Positions 7,839 to 16,640 of a stretch of 64,000 nucleotides of DNA are shown in pieces. The notes under the pieces are model-generated. The model saw only the letters and a program-made list of their open reading frames with translations, ran no database searches and was not told where the DNA came from. Position 1 is the stretch's first letter; every line of letters begins with the position of its first letter. The stretch is taken from assembly GCF_001713475.1 (NCBI RefSeq), contig NZ_CP016499.1, positions 3,659,501 to 3,723,500 of the forward strand, written 5' to 3'. Origin of the DNA: Agrobacterium sp. RAC06 (GTDB lineage Bacteria; Pseudomonadota; Alphaproteobacteria; Rhizobiales; Rhizobiaceae). The position numbers and the translations under genes were made by a program.

Positions 7839-9304
7839 GGTGCTCTCTTCCCGGACTGGAAGTCAGGGAGCCGCGTCACGTCGAGCACGCAATCCTGTCG
7901 CATGCGCCAGTCCGGCCAGGACCCGGACAGGCCTGTCACCCTCAGGGGATTGTAGAGATAGAGCCATGGGGGATCCACTTGCAGCGCGCGGAAGGCCTTC
8001 TCGAAGATCTCCGCACGTTCACGTGGATCAACAGTTGCCCGCCCCGCGTCGAGCAAGTCTTCGGCCTCGGCATTGTGAAAGCCCAGCCACCAGGAGCCTT
8101 GGGCTCTGTGATCGATCTTCTCGGCTAGGATGCGGAAGGTGCTCAAGGGGCTTGAATCGAAGACGCACATGTCGCGCACCTGCTTCAGGCGGACACCATG
8201 CGCATAGGCTTCGCGGTCTGTGTGGCGGTGAACGTTCAGCGTCACACCAATTGGGGCAAGCTGCTCCGCAAGAGCGGCTGTCAGTGCCTCGGCTTCATCG
8301 GGAAGGCGTGTCGGGCAGTCGACCTCGATGGTCAGGCTTTCGGCAAAGCCGGCCTCGGCAAGCAGCTTTTTTGCCTGATCGCGGTCAGGGCGCAGATCCT
8401 CCGATGGCAGGCTGCCGAAATGCACGGGGCTGACGAAGCCGGTCAGTGGCTTTGCTGCACCTCTCACCACCCGATCGATCAGGGCCTGGCGGTCAATCGC
8501 CAGATTGAGAGCGCGGCGGACGCGGCTGTCGGTCAGCGGCCCCTTGAAGGCATTGAAGAGATAGATGATGGCGACGGGGACGAGCGATGTGACCCGCGTA
8601 TGCCTGGCCGTTTCTTCGAGCGCCTTGGATGCTTCGAAATCGAGGCTGTTTGCCACCTGCGCCTGGCCGGAGATCAGCATCTCCAGCCGCGCTTCCCGGT
8701 TTGGTTCCAGGCGGAACGTCAGTTCGGCATTGGCTGGTCGCTCGCCATGCCAGCTATCGAAACGCTGGAGGTGCAGGGCATGGCCGGGTTCGCAGGAAAC
8801 CAGGTGGTACGGCCCTGTGCCGACCGGCTGCGCTGTGTCTCCCGCCTCGTAGCGGTCCAGTGCCGAGGGAGCGACCACGTAGCCGTAAACCAGGATATCG
8901 AGGAGATCGGCGATCGGCTTCGACAGGCGGATGGCGACTGTCAGGGGATCGACTGCCTCGATCTCCGCGTCTCCGAGATACTGATGCCAGACCCCGGGCG
9001 CGCCGAGCGTGTAGCCTTTGTCAGGGCGGGCCATGCGTATCAGCGATTGGCAGACGGCGGCCGCATCGCAGGGGCTGCCATCGTGAAATCTCAAGCCTTC
9101 GCTCAGCCTGAACGTCCAGTGTCGCGCATCTGGTGTAACATCCCAGGAGCTTGCGAGTGCTGGCACGTAGCCACCATCCTTGCCATAGCGCACAAGCCCG
9201 TCGAACAGGGCGTCGAAGACGGCCAGCATGTCATTCGCATCGGTGCAGTCATGCGGGTCTTCGAGGGCAAGGCGCGGTTGAACAATGACGACGGGCGAAC
9301 TCAC
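7835..9304 (-). CDS. Family 5 ABC substrate-binding-like protein without a signal peptide
   Basis: This 489-residue SBP_bac_5 (DppA/OppA-like) protein has motifs such as HWTFRLSEGLRFHDGSP and QPVGTGPYHLV. The chain starts abruptly at the first domain strand (MSSPVVIVQPRLAL) with no signal peptide. The ATG overlaps the ATPase stop by 4 bp, and no longer start is available that adds a signal sequence. Either it works in the cytoplasm or it is a decayed second binding protein. The operon already has a secreted binding protein at 13253-14821, so this one is redundant or specialised. Confidence 0.85.
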   Translation of the reverse strand: MSSPVVIVQPRLALEDPHDCTDANDMLAVFDALFDGLVRYGKDGGYVPALASSWDVTPDARHWTFRLSEGLRFHDGSPCDAAAVCQSLIRMARPDKGYTLGAPGVWHQYLGDAEIEAVDPLTVAIRLSKPIADLLDILVYGYVVAPSALDRYEAGDTAQPVGTGPYHLVSCEPGHALHLQRFDSWHGERPANAELTFRLEPNREARLEMLISGQAQVANSLDFEASKALEETARHTRVTSLVPVAIIYLFNAFKGPLTDSRVRRALNLAIDRQALIDRVVRGAAKPLTGFVSPVHFGSLPSEDLRPDRDQAKKLLAEAGFAESLTIEVDCPTRLPDEAEALTAALAEQLAPIGVTLNVHRHTDREAYAHGVRLKQVRDMCVFDSSPLSTFRILAEKIDHRAQGSWWLGFHNAEAEDLLDAGRATVDPRERAEIFEKAFRALQVDPPWLYLYNPLRVTGLSGSWPDWRMRQDCVLDVTRLPDFQSGKRAP

Positions 9305-10329
9305 TGGCTTTTCCTTTCGGCATCGTTCCGATCATGGAGGTGGCATGCAACGGCGCTGCCATCCGGTTGGGGCGTCAAGACAGGACGCTCGATCGCACAT
9401 CGATCGAAGGCCATGGGGCAGCGCGTCCTGAAGCAGCAGCCAGACGGCAGGCGCAGGGCACTTGGCACTTCGCCGACGATTTCGATCTTCGGTTTTGACA
9501 GCGACTTGTCGATGGTCGGCGCGGCCGAAAGCAGAACCTGCGTGTAGGGATGTTTCGGCTGGCTGAACAACTGGTCGCGGCTGGCGGTCTCCACCATGAA
9601 GCCGAGATACATGACCCCAATCCGGTCGGCGATGTGGTGAACCACCGAGAGGTCGTGCGAGACGAAGAGATAGGAGAGGCCGAACTCGTCGCGCAGGTCC
9701 ATCATCAGGTTGAGGATCTGCGCCTGGATCGAGACGTCGAGCGCCGAGACGGGCTCGTCGGCGATGATGATCTTTGGCCGGACCGACAACGCTCGTGCGA
9801 TGCCGATCCGCTGCCGCTGACCTCCCGAAAACTGATGCGGGTAGCGTCCAGCCTGTTCGGCATTGAGGCCGACCTTTGCCAGAAGTGCGATGGCCTCGTC
9901 ATGGAGTTCGCGTCGGCTGAGCTTGCCCCCGGCCTGAGCGCGCCTCGGCTCCATCACGATGTCCCTGACCCGCTGCCGGGGGTCGAGGGAGGCATAAGGG
10001 TCCTGGAAGATCATCTGCAGCTTGCGGCGGATCGGGCGCATTTCGCGAAACTGCATGCGGGAAATGTCTTCCCCGTCGATCCGGATTTCGCCTGCGGTCG
10101 GCTCGTAGATCCGGGCAATCGTCTTAGCAACGGTCGACTTGCCGCAGCCGGATTCGCCTACCAGCGCCATGACCTCGCCCGGTGCAATCGACAGGTCGAC
10201 ACCGTTGACCGCCCGCAATTGTTTCTGGGGAGCGAGAAGCTTTCCCTTTCCGAACTGTAGCCGATCGAAAAGCCCCCCCACGGGGAAGGCTTTGACCAGA
10301 CCTCGGACCTCAAGCACGGGGGTCGTCAT
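9301..10329 (-). CDS. Dipeptide/oligopeptide-type ABC transporter ATP-binding protein (DppF/OppF-like)
   Basis: This 342-residue ATPase has Walker A GESGCGKST, signature FSGGQRQRIGIARAL and Walker B IIADEPVSALD. It ends with the family's C-terminal extension, which has Cys-rich CCFRTRCPMAFDRC. The start at 10329 gives MTTPVLEVRGLV and a 4-bp overlap with the preceding ATPase gene; longer starts read through unrelated sequence. It couples ATP hydrolysis to uptake through the permease pair at 11324-13169. Confidence 0.95.
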   Translation of the reverse strand: MTTPVLEVRGLVKAFPVGGLFDRLQFGKGKLLAPQKQLRAVNGVDLSIAPGEVMALVGESGCGKSTVAKTIARIYEPTAGEIRIDGEDISRMQFREMRPIRRKLQMIFQDPYASLDPRQRVRDIVMEPRRAQAGGKLSRRELHDEAIALLAKVGLNAEQAGRYPHQFSGGQRQRIGIARALSVRPKIIIADEPVSALDVSIQAQILNLMMDLRDEFGLSYLFVSHDLSVVHHIADRIGVMYLGFMVETASRDQLFSQPKHPYTQVLLSAAPTIDKSLSKPKIEIVGEVPSALRLPSGCCFRTRCPMAFDRCAIERPVLTPQPDGSAVACHLHDRNDAERKSQ

Positions 10330-11306
10330 AACGCCGTCTCCTCCAGCGGGAAGTGGCAGGCTGCATCGAGCGAGCCGCGTACGGGGGTAAGAGCCGGCGT
10401 TTCTGCCGAGCAGATGGCCTGGGCCCGGAAACACCGGTCCCTGAAGCTGCATCCCTTTCCGAGCGTGCGGATGTCCGGCACAGTGCCGGGTATCTGGCTG
10501 AGACGTTCCCGGCGATCGGTGATCTTGGGAATGCTGTCGAGGAGCCCGCGCGTATAGGGATGGGCAGGGGACTCGATGATCTCGCTCGTTAGCCCCCGCT
10601 CGACGACCTTGCCGCAATAAAGCACGACCACCCGGTCCGCCATCTCGGAGACGACGGCGAGATCGTGGGTCACGAGGATCATGGCTGCTCCGCGCTCGAC
10701 AATCTGGCGCCGCATGAGCTTCAAGATCTGGGCCTGGACGGTGACGTCGAGCGCCGTGGTCGGTTCGTCCGCGATGATCAGGCGGGAACCGGCCAGGAGC
10801 GCGATGGCAATCACGACGCGTTGGCGCATGCCGCCCGAAAACTGGTGCGGATAGGCGTCGAGGCGGCTGGCGGCCTCCGAGATGCCGACATCCTCGAGCA
10901 TCTCGATGCAGCGTGCGCGTCGCGCGCTCTGGTCGAGGTCGGTATGCAGACGCAGCATTTCGTCCATCTGGCGCCCGACCGTGTAGACCGGATTGAGAGA
11001 CGTCATGGGGTCCTGGAACACCATGGCGATCTGGCCACCACGCACAGCGCGCATCTGGTCCTCGCTCTTGCGCGTCAGATCTTCGCCGGCAAAGACAATG
11101 CTGCCTGCCTCGATCCGTCCGGGTGGGTCAATGAGGCCGAGAATGGAAAATCCGATCACGGATTTCCCGCCGCCGGACTCGCCGACAAGGCCGACCACCT
11201 CGCCCGGGCGGACGTCGAAGCTGACGCCGTCGACGGCTTTCACCACGCCGCCGAAGGTATGGAAATGTGTCTTTAAATCCCGGACTTCGAGAAGTGCTTC
11301 ACCCAT
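10326..11306 (-). CDS. Dipeptide/oligopeptide-type ABC transporter ATP-binding protein (DppD/OppD-like)
   Basis: This is the second ATPase of the importer, with Walker A GESGGGKSV, signature FSGGMRQRVVIAIAL, Walker B IIADEPTTALD and the Cys-containing C-terminal extension CSFRDRCFRAQ. Start ATG 11306 (MGEALLEV) is preceded by GAGGGAG at good spacing. ATG 11327, seven residues upstream, would make a 4-bp overlap with the permease gene and is equally possible. It pairs with the DppF-like protein, as is usual in this importer family. Confidence 0.93.
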   Translation of the reverse strand: MGEALLEVRDLKTHFHTFGGVVKAVDGVSFDVRPGEVVGLVGESGGGKSVIGFSILGLIDPPGRIEAGSIVFAGEDLTRKSEDQMRAVRGGQIAMVFQDPMTSLNPVYTVGRQMDEMLRLHTDLDQSARRARCIEMLEDVGISEAASRLDAYPHQFSGGMRQRVVIAIALLAGSRLIIADEPTTALDVTVQAQILKLMRRQIVERGAAMILVTHDLAVVSEMADRVVVLYCGKVVERGLTSEIIESPAHPYTRGLLDSIPKITDRRERLSQIPGTVPDIRTLGKGCSFRDRCFRAQAICSAETPALTPVRGSLDAACHFPLEETAL

Positions 11307-11323
11307 GGTCGCTGTCTCCCTCG

Positions 11324-12196
11324 TCATCTCAGCCGCGGATTGAGTTCGTCCCGCAGGAAATCGCCGAACAGGTTGATGCCGAAGACGAGGAACATGATGA
11401 ACAGTCCGGGAAACGCAGAGGTCCACCAGATGCCCGAAAACAGGACGTCGAAGCCCTCCTTGACGAGAAGGCCGAGCGAGGGCTCGGTGATGGGGACGCC
11501 GACGCCAAGGAAACTGAGCGAGGCTTCGATCAGAATGAAGGTACCAACCTGGATCGTAGCGACCACGATGAGCGGCGTCATGACGTTCGGCAACACGTGG
11601 CGCAGGATGATCTCGCCGTTTCCGAGCCCCGCCACCTTGGCCGCCTGGATGTATTCCTTCTGGATCTCGCTCAATGTCGATCCGCGAACGGTACGGGCGT
11701 AAACCACCCAGCCGACGGCGGTGAGCGCGATCAGAACCATGCCGATGCCCGTCCCGAAGGCCGACATGAGGAAGAGCGCGATCAGCATCGAGGGAAACGA
11801 CAGCTGAATGTCTGCGATGCGCATGATGATGCTGTCCACCATGCCGCCGTAGTAGCCGGAGATCAGCCCGAGTGCTGTCCCGATCACGCAGGAGAAGATC
11901 ATGGCGGCGAGGCCGATGAAGGCGGAGATCCGCGCGCCATAAACTATGGATGCGAGCACGTCGCGACCCTGCCCATCTGTCCCGAGCAGATACCTGCTAT
12001 CACCACCCTCCAGCCATACCGGCGGCTTGAAGCTGTCCATCAGCTCCAGCTGGGATACGTCATAGGGATCCTGGGTGACAAGCAGCGGCCCGAATGTCGC
12101 AAGCAGGGCGAAGAAGGCGAGCAGTGCGCTTCCGAAGACGGCCGGCAGGTTTCGGCGGTAGTGAAAGAAGAATTCTGAAGAGAAGAACCCGGTCAT
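11324..12196 (-). CDS. ABC transporter permease (DppC/OppC-like)
   Basis: This 290-residue inner-membrane permease has about six transmembrane segments and the BPD_transp_1 EAA-type loop near EYIQAAKVAGLGNGEIILRHVLPN. The extended N-terminus before the first helix and the GTDGQGRDV motif are typical of DppC. It forms the channel with the DppB-like protein seven bases upstream in the operon. Confidence 0.95.
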   Translation of the reverse strand: MTGFFSSEFFFHYRRNLPAVFGSALLAFFALLATFGPLLVTQDPYDVSQLELMDSFKPPVWLEGGDSRYLLGTDGQGRDVLASIVYGARISAFIGLAAMIFSCVIGTALGLISGYYGGMVDSIIMRIADIQLSFPSMLIALFLMSAFGTGIGMVLIALTAVGWVVYARTVRGSTLSEIQKEYIQAAKVAGLGNGEIILRHVLPNVMTPLIVVATIQVGTFILIEASLSFLGVGVPITEPSLGLLVKEGFDVLFSGIWWTSAFPGLFIMFLVFGINLFGDFLRDELNPRLR

Positions 12197-12203
12197 GCGA
12201 TCC

Positions 12204-13169
12204 TCACTTCACGGTAATGCGGGGGTCGATCAGCGTGTAGACGATGTCGACGATGAAATTGATGGCAACGAAGATGAAGGCGGTCAGCATCAGGTAAACG
12301 ACGATGACGGGGCGGTCGCCGCGGTAGATGGAATCGATCAGCAGCTTGCCCGTGCCGGGCCATGCGAAGATGGTTTCGGTGATCGTTGCAAAGGCGATGA
12401 GATCACCGAGCTGCAGGCCGAAGATCGTCACGACCGGAATGAGAGCGTTCTTCAGGCCGTGCCTGAACAGGATGTTCTGGCGGGATGCGCCTTTGGCACG
12501 GGCGAACCGCATATAGTCCTGCCGCATCACCTCCATCATGCCCGCACGGGTCATGCGCAGCATGATGGCTAGGGTGGCCAGCGCCAGTGTCACGGATGGC
12601 AGGATGATGTGCGACCAGCCGTCCGCCGTGAAGATCGATATGCGCAGCCCTAGGATTTCGACCGTATCGCCGCGTCCGGAGGAGGGCAGAAACTGGTAGC
12701 GGACGGAGAAGAAGAAGATCAGCATCATGCCCACCCAGAACCCGGGGAGGGAAATGCCGAGCAGTGAGCCCGCCATGATGCCGCGAGACACCGGCTTGTT
12801 CGGATTGGCCCCGGCATAGACGCCGAGCGGCACGGCGATCACGGTCGCCAGCATGATTGCCACCAGCACCATTTCGATCGTTGCCGGCAGACGCTCCAGG
12901 ATGAGGTCCATGGCGGGCTGGCGGAACACATAGGAGCGCCCGAAATCGCCCTGCAGCATGTTGCCGAGGAAGATGAAATATTGGCTCAGCAGGGATCGAT
13001 CGAGACCCAGCAGACGGCGGGCCTGCTCGATCTCGGCGGTGGTGGAATCGATCGGGATCACCATGAAGACGGGATCGCCGGTAAAGCTCATCATCAGGAA
13101 GACGATGACTGATACGCAAAAGAGTACCAGCACCATCTGCAGGAGCCGCTTGATCGTATAACCCAGCAA
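12204..13169 (-). CDS. ABC transporter permease (DppB/OppB-like)
   Basis: This 321-residue permease opens MLGYTIKRLLQMVLVLF, the standard DppB signature of an N-terminal helix and conserved start. It has the EAA-type loop (YMRFARAKGASRQNILFRHGLKN) before the last helices. The start codon is TTG at 13169, with weak GACGGGA upstream. An intercistronic hairpin separates it from the secreted substrate-binding protein gene, which may lower its expression relative to that gene. Confidence 0.93.
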   Translation of the reverse strand: MLGYTIKRLLQMVLVLFCVSVIVFLMMSFTGDPVFMVIPIDSTTAEIEQARRLLGLDRSLLSQYFIFLGNMLQGDFGRSYVFRQPAMDLILERLPATIEMVLVAIMLATVIAVPLGVYAGANPNKPVSRGIMAGSLLGISLPGFWVGMMLIFFFSVRYQFLPSSGRGDTVEILGLRISIFTADGWSHIILPSVTLALATLAIMLRMTRAGMMEVMRQDYMRFARAKGASRQNILFRHGLKNALIPVVTIFGLQLGDLIAFATITETIFAWPGTGKLLIDSIYRGDRPVIVVYLMLTAFIFVAINFIVDIVYTLIDPRITVK

Positions 13170-13201
13170 GGCAGTGTCCCGTCATGAAGAAGTGAGAAAT
13201 T

Positions 13202-13233
13202 CGGGACTGTCTCCCTAAAGGTCGACAGTCCCG
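13202..13233 (-). terminator. Intercistronic hairpin (attenuator / mRNA stabiliser)
   Basis: Perfect 10-bp arms CGGGACTGTC and GACAGTCCCG around a 12-base loop lie between the substrate-binding protein stop and the first permease. On the minus strand a weak U-containing tract (AATTTCT) follows. Such hairpins after the binding-protein gene commonly stabilise its mRNA or partly terminate transcription. Confidence 0.55.
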
Positions 13234-13252
13234 CGCTCGTTCGGGTCGGGGC

Positions 13253-14821
13253 TTATTCCTTGACGTCGATCTCGTAGGCCCAGAGGAACTTGTCCGCACG
13301 CGGTGTCATCTCGACATTGGTCTTTGCGGCATAGAGATCCTGCTCGTAGTGGATCGGGATCATCGGGATGTCTTCCATCAGGATCTTGGTGACTTCCTGC
13401 AGGTATCCGTCGCGCTCTTCGAGCTTGGAGGTCGCATCGGCCTTGTCGATCAATTCGTCCACCTTCGGATTGGAATAGGATCCGCGGTTGACCTGGCCGT
13501 AACCTTCCTTCTTGTCGCGCGAGTAGAACATCACGCTGTACATCGAGCCGCCGTCACCGGAGGGAACGTCCCAGCCGCTCATGATCATGCTCGACTTGTC
13601 GCTCGGGACCCGGATGTAGCCGAAGAAGTTGGACTTCGGCATCAGGTTGAGCTTGAGATCGACCTTGATCTTGCCAAGCATCGACGCAAGCGCCTGCGCG
13701 ATCTGCTGATCGTTGACATAGCGGTTGTTGGTGGTGTCGAGGGTCACCGTGAAGCCATCGGCGTAGCCGGCCTCCGCCATGAGAGCTGCCGCCTTCTCAA
13801 GATCGAAGGGATACATGTCTCGGAAGCTTGCGCCGTCGACATAGCCCGTGTGGGAAGCAGGGATGTATTGCTCTGACGGGGTCGACAGGCCGTTCATGAT
13901 GATCTTGTTGATCGCACTGACGTCGATTGCGCGGACCATGGCTTCACGGACACGTCGATCCATCATCGGATTCTTGTCGAGCGCGACGGTGGGGCTCTTC
14001 TCACGATGGTCGATGGAGACCACGACGTTCAGCAGGCTCGGCTTGGTCATGACCTTGTAGCGGTCATCCGCCTTGACGCGGTCGACGTCGCGGACGTTGA
14101 GATCCTGGATGACATCGACTTCGCCGGTCAGCAGGGCTGCCGTGCGGGTGGCGCCATTGGTGATCGGACGGAACGTGACTTCTTCGATCTTCGGCGCACC
14201 GGCGAAGTAGTCGGCATTGGCGGCAAGCGTGATGTGATCTTCCTTGATCCATTCGACTAGCTTGTAGGGGCCGGTGCCGACAGGCTTCAAGTCCAGCTGC
14301 TCGTCGCCCACTTCCTTCGCATATTTCTCGCTGAGGATCAGGACGGCTGCCAGATCGTTCGGCAGGACCGCATAGGGCTTGGGCGTCTTGATCTCGACGG
14401 TGTAGTCATCGATCGCCGTGAAGGACGCGATGTTGGCGCCGAGATTGGCCATCAGCGACTTCTTCAGACGGTCGAGGGTGAAGACGACGTCGGACGCCTT
14501 GAAGTCTTCACCATTGTGGAACTTGACGCCCTGGCGCAGCTTGAACACCCAGGTCGTGTCATCCTTGAGCTCCCAGCTCTCTGCAAGGCCGGGTCCGAAG
14601 GACAGGTCGGCATTGCGGCGGACCAGGGGATCGTAGATGTGGTAGAACATGATGTTGCTGGACAGCTCCTCGCCCGCCTGGGGGTCGAGATTGACGGCGT
14701 CCGACGTCAGGCCGACGGTCAGTTCCTTGGCATGGACCAGGCCTCCCAGGGCCGTCGAGCTCAAGAGGACGAATGCGGCAAGGGCCGCGATACGTCCAGA
14801 TTTCATGCGAAGATTCAGCAT
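13253..14821 (-). CDS. Secreted ABC transporter substrate-binding protein, family 5
   Basis: This 522-residue precursor has a clear Sec signal peptide (about 1-34, ending near LVHAKE). It is followed by the SBP_bac_5 fold (NLDPQAG, WVFKLRQGVKFHNGEDF, KPVGTGPYKLVEW). ATG 14821 is chosen because AAAAGGGGAA precedes it and the signal peptide starts there; the frame extends 70 codons upstream without homology. It should capture the substrate of the operon's importer in the periplasm. The substrate is unknown; a small nitrogen-ring compound or peptide is suggested by the surrounding hydrolases. Confidence 0.93.
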   Translation of the reverse strand: MLNLRMKSGRIAALAAFVLLSSTALGGLVHAKELTVGLTSDAVNLDPQAGEELSSNIMFYHIYDPLVRRNADLSFGPGLAESWELKDDTTWVFKLRQGVKFHNGEDFKASDVVFTLDRLKKSLMANLGANIASFTAIDDYTVEIKTPKPYAVLPNDLAAVLILSEKYAKEVGDEQLDLKPVGTGPYKLVEWIKEDHITLAANADYFAGAPKIEEVTFRPITNGATRTAALLTGEVDVIQDLNVRDVDRVKADDRYKVMTKPSLLNVVVSIDHREKSPTVALDKNPMMDRRVREAMVRAIDVSAINKIIMNGLSTPSEQYIPASHTGYVDGASFRDMYPFDLEKAAALMAEAGYADGFTVTLDTTNNRYVNDQQIAQALASMLGKIKVDLKLNLMPKSNFFGYIRVPSDKSSMIMSGWDVPSGDGGSMYSVMFYSRDKKEGYGQVNRGSYSNPKVDELIDKADATSKLEERDGYLQEVTKILMEDIPMIPIHYEQDLYAAKTNVEMTPRADKFLWAYEIDVKE

Positions 14822-14868
14822 TCTTAGTTCCCCTTTTTTGGTATGCCGACATGTTTGCATGCGCGTTT

Positions 14869-15264
14869 TCACCGAAGTACGGATTGCACCTCGATCTGGT
14901 AGCCTTCCGGGTCTTCCAGCACGAAGGCTCGAATTCCGAGAGAGACGCTGTCCTTTGGTTCCGTCAGCCCGATCGCGTTCTGGCTTGAGAGAAAGCGATG
15001 CCAGGCGTCGACATCGGGCACGCGTATGCAAAGCTGCACAGGCTTGATCGGATTGGCGCGATGCATTCCGCGGGTCTCGTCGACAAGACCGACATAGGCA
15101 TGCTCGGCAATCTTCAGGATCTTCGACCAGCCCTGATCGATCTCGAGCGGGAAGCCCATGACCTCTGTGTAGAAGTCCAACGCTCTGGGCAGGTCGACGT
15201 AGTAGAAGAAGGTGATGGCCTTCTCGACGATACCGTCATCGGGCCGGGTGGGTGCCTCAGTCAT
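14869..15264 (-). CDS. VOC (glyoxalase/bleomycin-resistance/dioxygenase) family protein
   Basis: This 131-residue single-chain VOC protein shows a paired beta-alpha-beta-beta-beta pattern: ITFFYYVDLPRALDFYTEVMGF in the first half and VQLCIRVPDVDAWHRFL...FVLEDPEGYQIEVQ in the second. The C-terminal Glu of EVQ is a likely metal ligand. ATG 15264 overlaps the hydantoinase-like stop by 4 bp. Family reactions range from isomerisation to ring cleavage and epimerisation, so its specific role in the pathway is not known. Confidence 0.88.
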   Translation of the reverse strand: MTEAPTRPDDGIVEKAITFFYYVDLPRALDFYTEVMGFPLEIDQGWSKILKIAEHAYVGLVDETRGMHRANPIKPVQLCIRVPDVDAWHRFLSSQNAIGLTEPKDSVSLGIRAFVLEDPEGYQIEVQSVLR

Positions 15265-16640
15265 GTTGTGAGATCCTTGGGAAACCATGTGCTTTCGCTG
15301 CGGCGCAGATAGCGTCCGCTGCCGGGCTTGTTGAGGACCGATCGGCCGTCATAGGCGAGCCTGCCCGCGTGATAGGTTGCGGCCACCCGGGCGGCGAAAC
15401 GCCGTCCGTCATAGGGGCTCCAGTTGAGGCCGTCCTGGGCACGGCTCGCGTCCCAGACATCGTCTCCCTCGGCGAGGATCGTGATGTCGGCATCGGCACC
15501 GGGGACGAGAGCCCCCTTGCGTGGATAAAGGCCGAAGAAGCGGGCGGGGCGTTCGGCGAGATATTTGGCGCTGTAATGCGCAGCATCGACGCCGCGCTGT
15601 TTTGCGACGGTGTAGAAGGCAGGCAGCAGCGTCTCCATTCCGGGTACGCCCGCTCCGGCATCGAAGATGCTGTCGGTGAACTTGTTGTCGATCGGCCAGC
15701 TGGAATGATCGGAGCTGACAAAGGCAATCCGGCCCTCGATCAGTTCCTGCCAGAGTCGATCGATCTGGCCGGGGCGAATGGGTGGGTTGACCTTCATCCG
15801 CGCGCCGAGCTCTTCACCGTCGCGTTCGGGATCGAACCAAAGGTAATGAACACAGAGTTCGCCGGTCGCCCTGAAGCCCTCTTGCGCATAATTGTCGACC
15901 AGCTTGAAGCCGCGCGGCGTGCTGATATGGACGATGTGGGCATGTCCGCCGGTATTGGCGGCGAGTTCGAGGAAGTGCACGGTCGATGCCAGTTCCGCGA
16001 CTTCAGGCCGGCTCGGCGAATGCGCGGTGATGCCGTTTCGACCCTCGGCCCTTGCGCGCGCAACTCGGGAGCGCACGATTTCCTGATCTTCGTTGTGCAA
16101 TCCAAGCGGCAGGTCGGTTGCCGAAAGCGCTTCCAGCAGATCCAGGGCGAGGGCCGCATCGATCCTCGGAAAACGGGTGGGGCTGCTCTCGAATGCGGAG
16201 ATCTTGAAGGCGACGACGCCACCATCGGCGAGCGATTGCACTTCGTTCAGGGATTGCCCGGGCATGACCGTGCCGTAGAGCGCGACATCGCAATGGGCAA
16301 AGCGTTCCACGGCTTCGACCTTGGCGTCCAGATGCTCCCTGGCGCTCAGCGGGGTCGGGTTGTCGTAAGGCATATCGACGATGGTCGTGACCCCGCCGGC
16401 AATGGCAGATCGGGTCGTCGGTTCGATCCCGGGGAGGCCGAGATAGCTGCCCGCATGGGTCTGGCCGTCAACGATCCCCGGCAGGACGAAAGCGTCTCCA
16501 GCGTCGTGCACGGTGGCGGCTGCAGGGGCTTCGCCTTCTCCGATTGCGTGGATGATCGAGCCTGAGATCGCGACCCAGCCATTGGAGATGGTCGTTTCAG
16601 GCGTAACGATCCGCCCACGAATGACGAGATCAATGCTCAA
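15261..16640 (-). CDS. Dihydroorotase/allantoinase/hydantoinase-like cyclic amidohydrolase
   Basis: This 459-residue protein is of the cyclic amidohydrolase group. Likely metal-site residues are seen in AFKISAFES (the carboxylated Lys), GLHNED, HIVHIS and SSDHS. The first metal motif, normally DxHxH, reads DGQTHAG, so the first His is Gln. This makes either an altered metal site or a subfamily trait. The start is TTG at 16640, overlapping the racemase stop by 4 bp. Adjacency to a hydantoin-racemase-like gene suggests ring opening of a hydantoin- or allantoin-like ureide. Confidence 0.87.
   Translation of the reverse strand: MSIDLVIRGRIVTPETTISNGWVAISGSIIHAIGEGEAPAAATVHDAGDAFVLPGIVDGQTHAGSYLGLPGIEPTTRSAIAGGVTTIVDMPYDNPTPLSAREHLDAKVEAVERFAHCDVALYGTVMPGQSLNEVQSLADGGVVAFKISAFESSPTRFPRIDAALALDLLEALSATDLPLGLHNEDQEIVRSRVARARAEGRNGITAHSPSRPEVAELASTVHFLELAANTGGHAHIVHISTPRGFKLVDNYAQEGFRATGELCVHYLWFDPERDGEELGARMKVNPPIRPGQIDRLWQELIEGRIAFVSSDHSSWPIDNKFTDSIFDAGAGVPGMETLLPAFYTVAKQRGVDAAHYSAKYLAERPARFFGLYPRKGALVPGADADITILAEGDDVWDASRAQDGLNWSPYDGRRFAARVAATYHAGRLAYDGRSVLNKPGSGRYLRRSESTWFPKDLTT

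Noticed and set aside
14821..15031. Longer upstream extensions of several genes (for example binding protein to 15031, PCAT to 22920, E1 beta to 49269, carboxyltransferase to 44376)
   Set aside because: The extra residues are not protein-like, overlap other coding sequence heavily, and downstream starts have better ribosome sites or ATGA overlaps.
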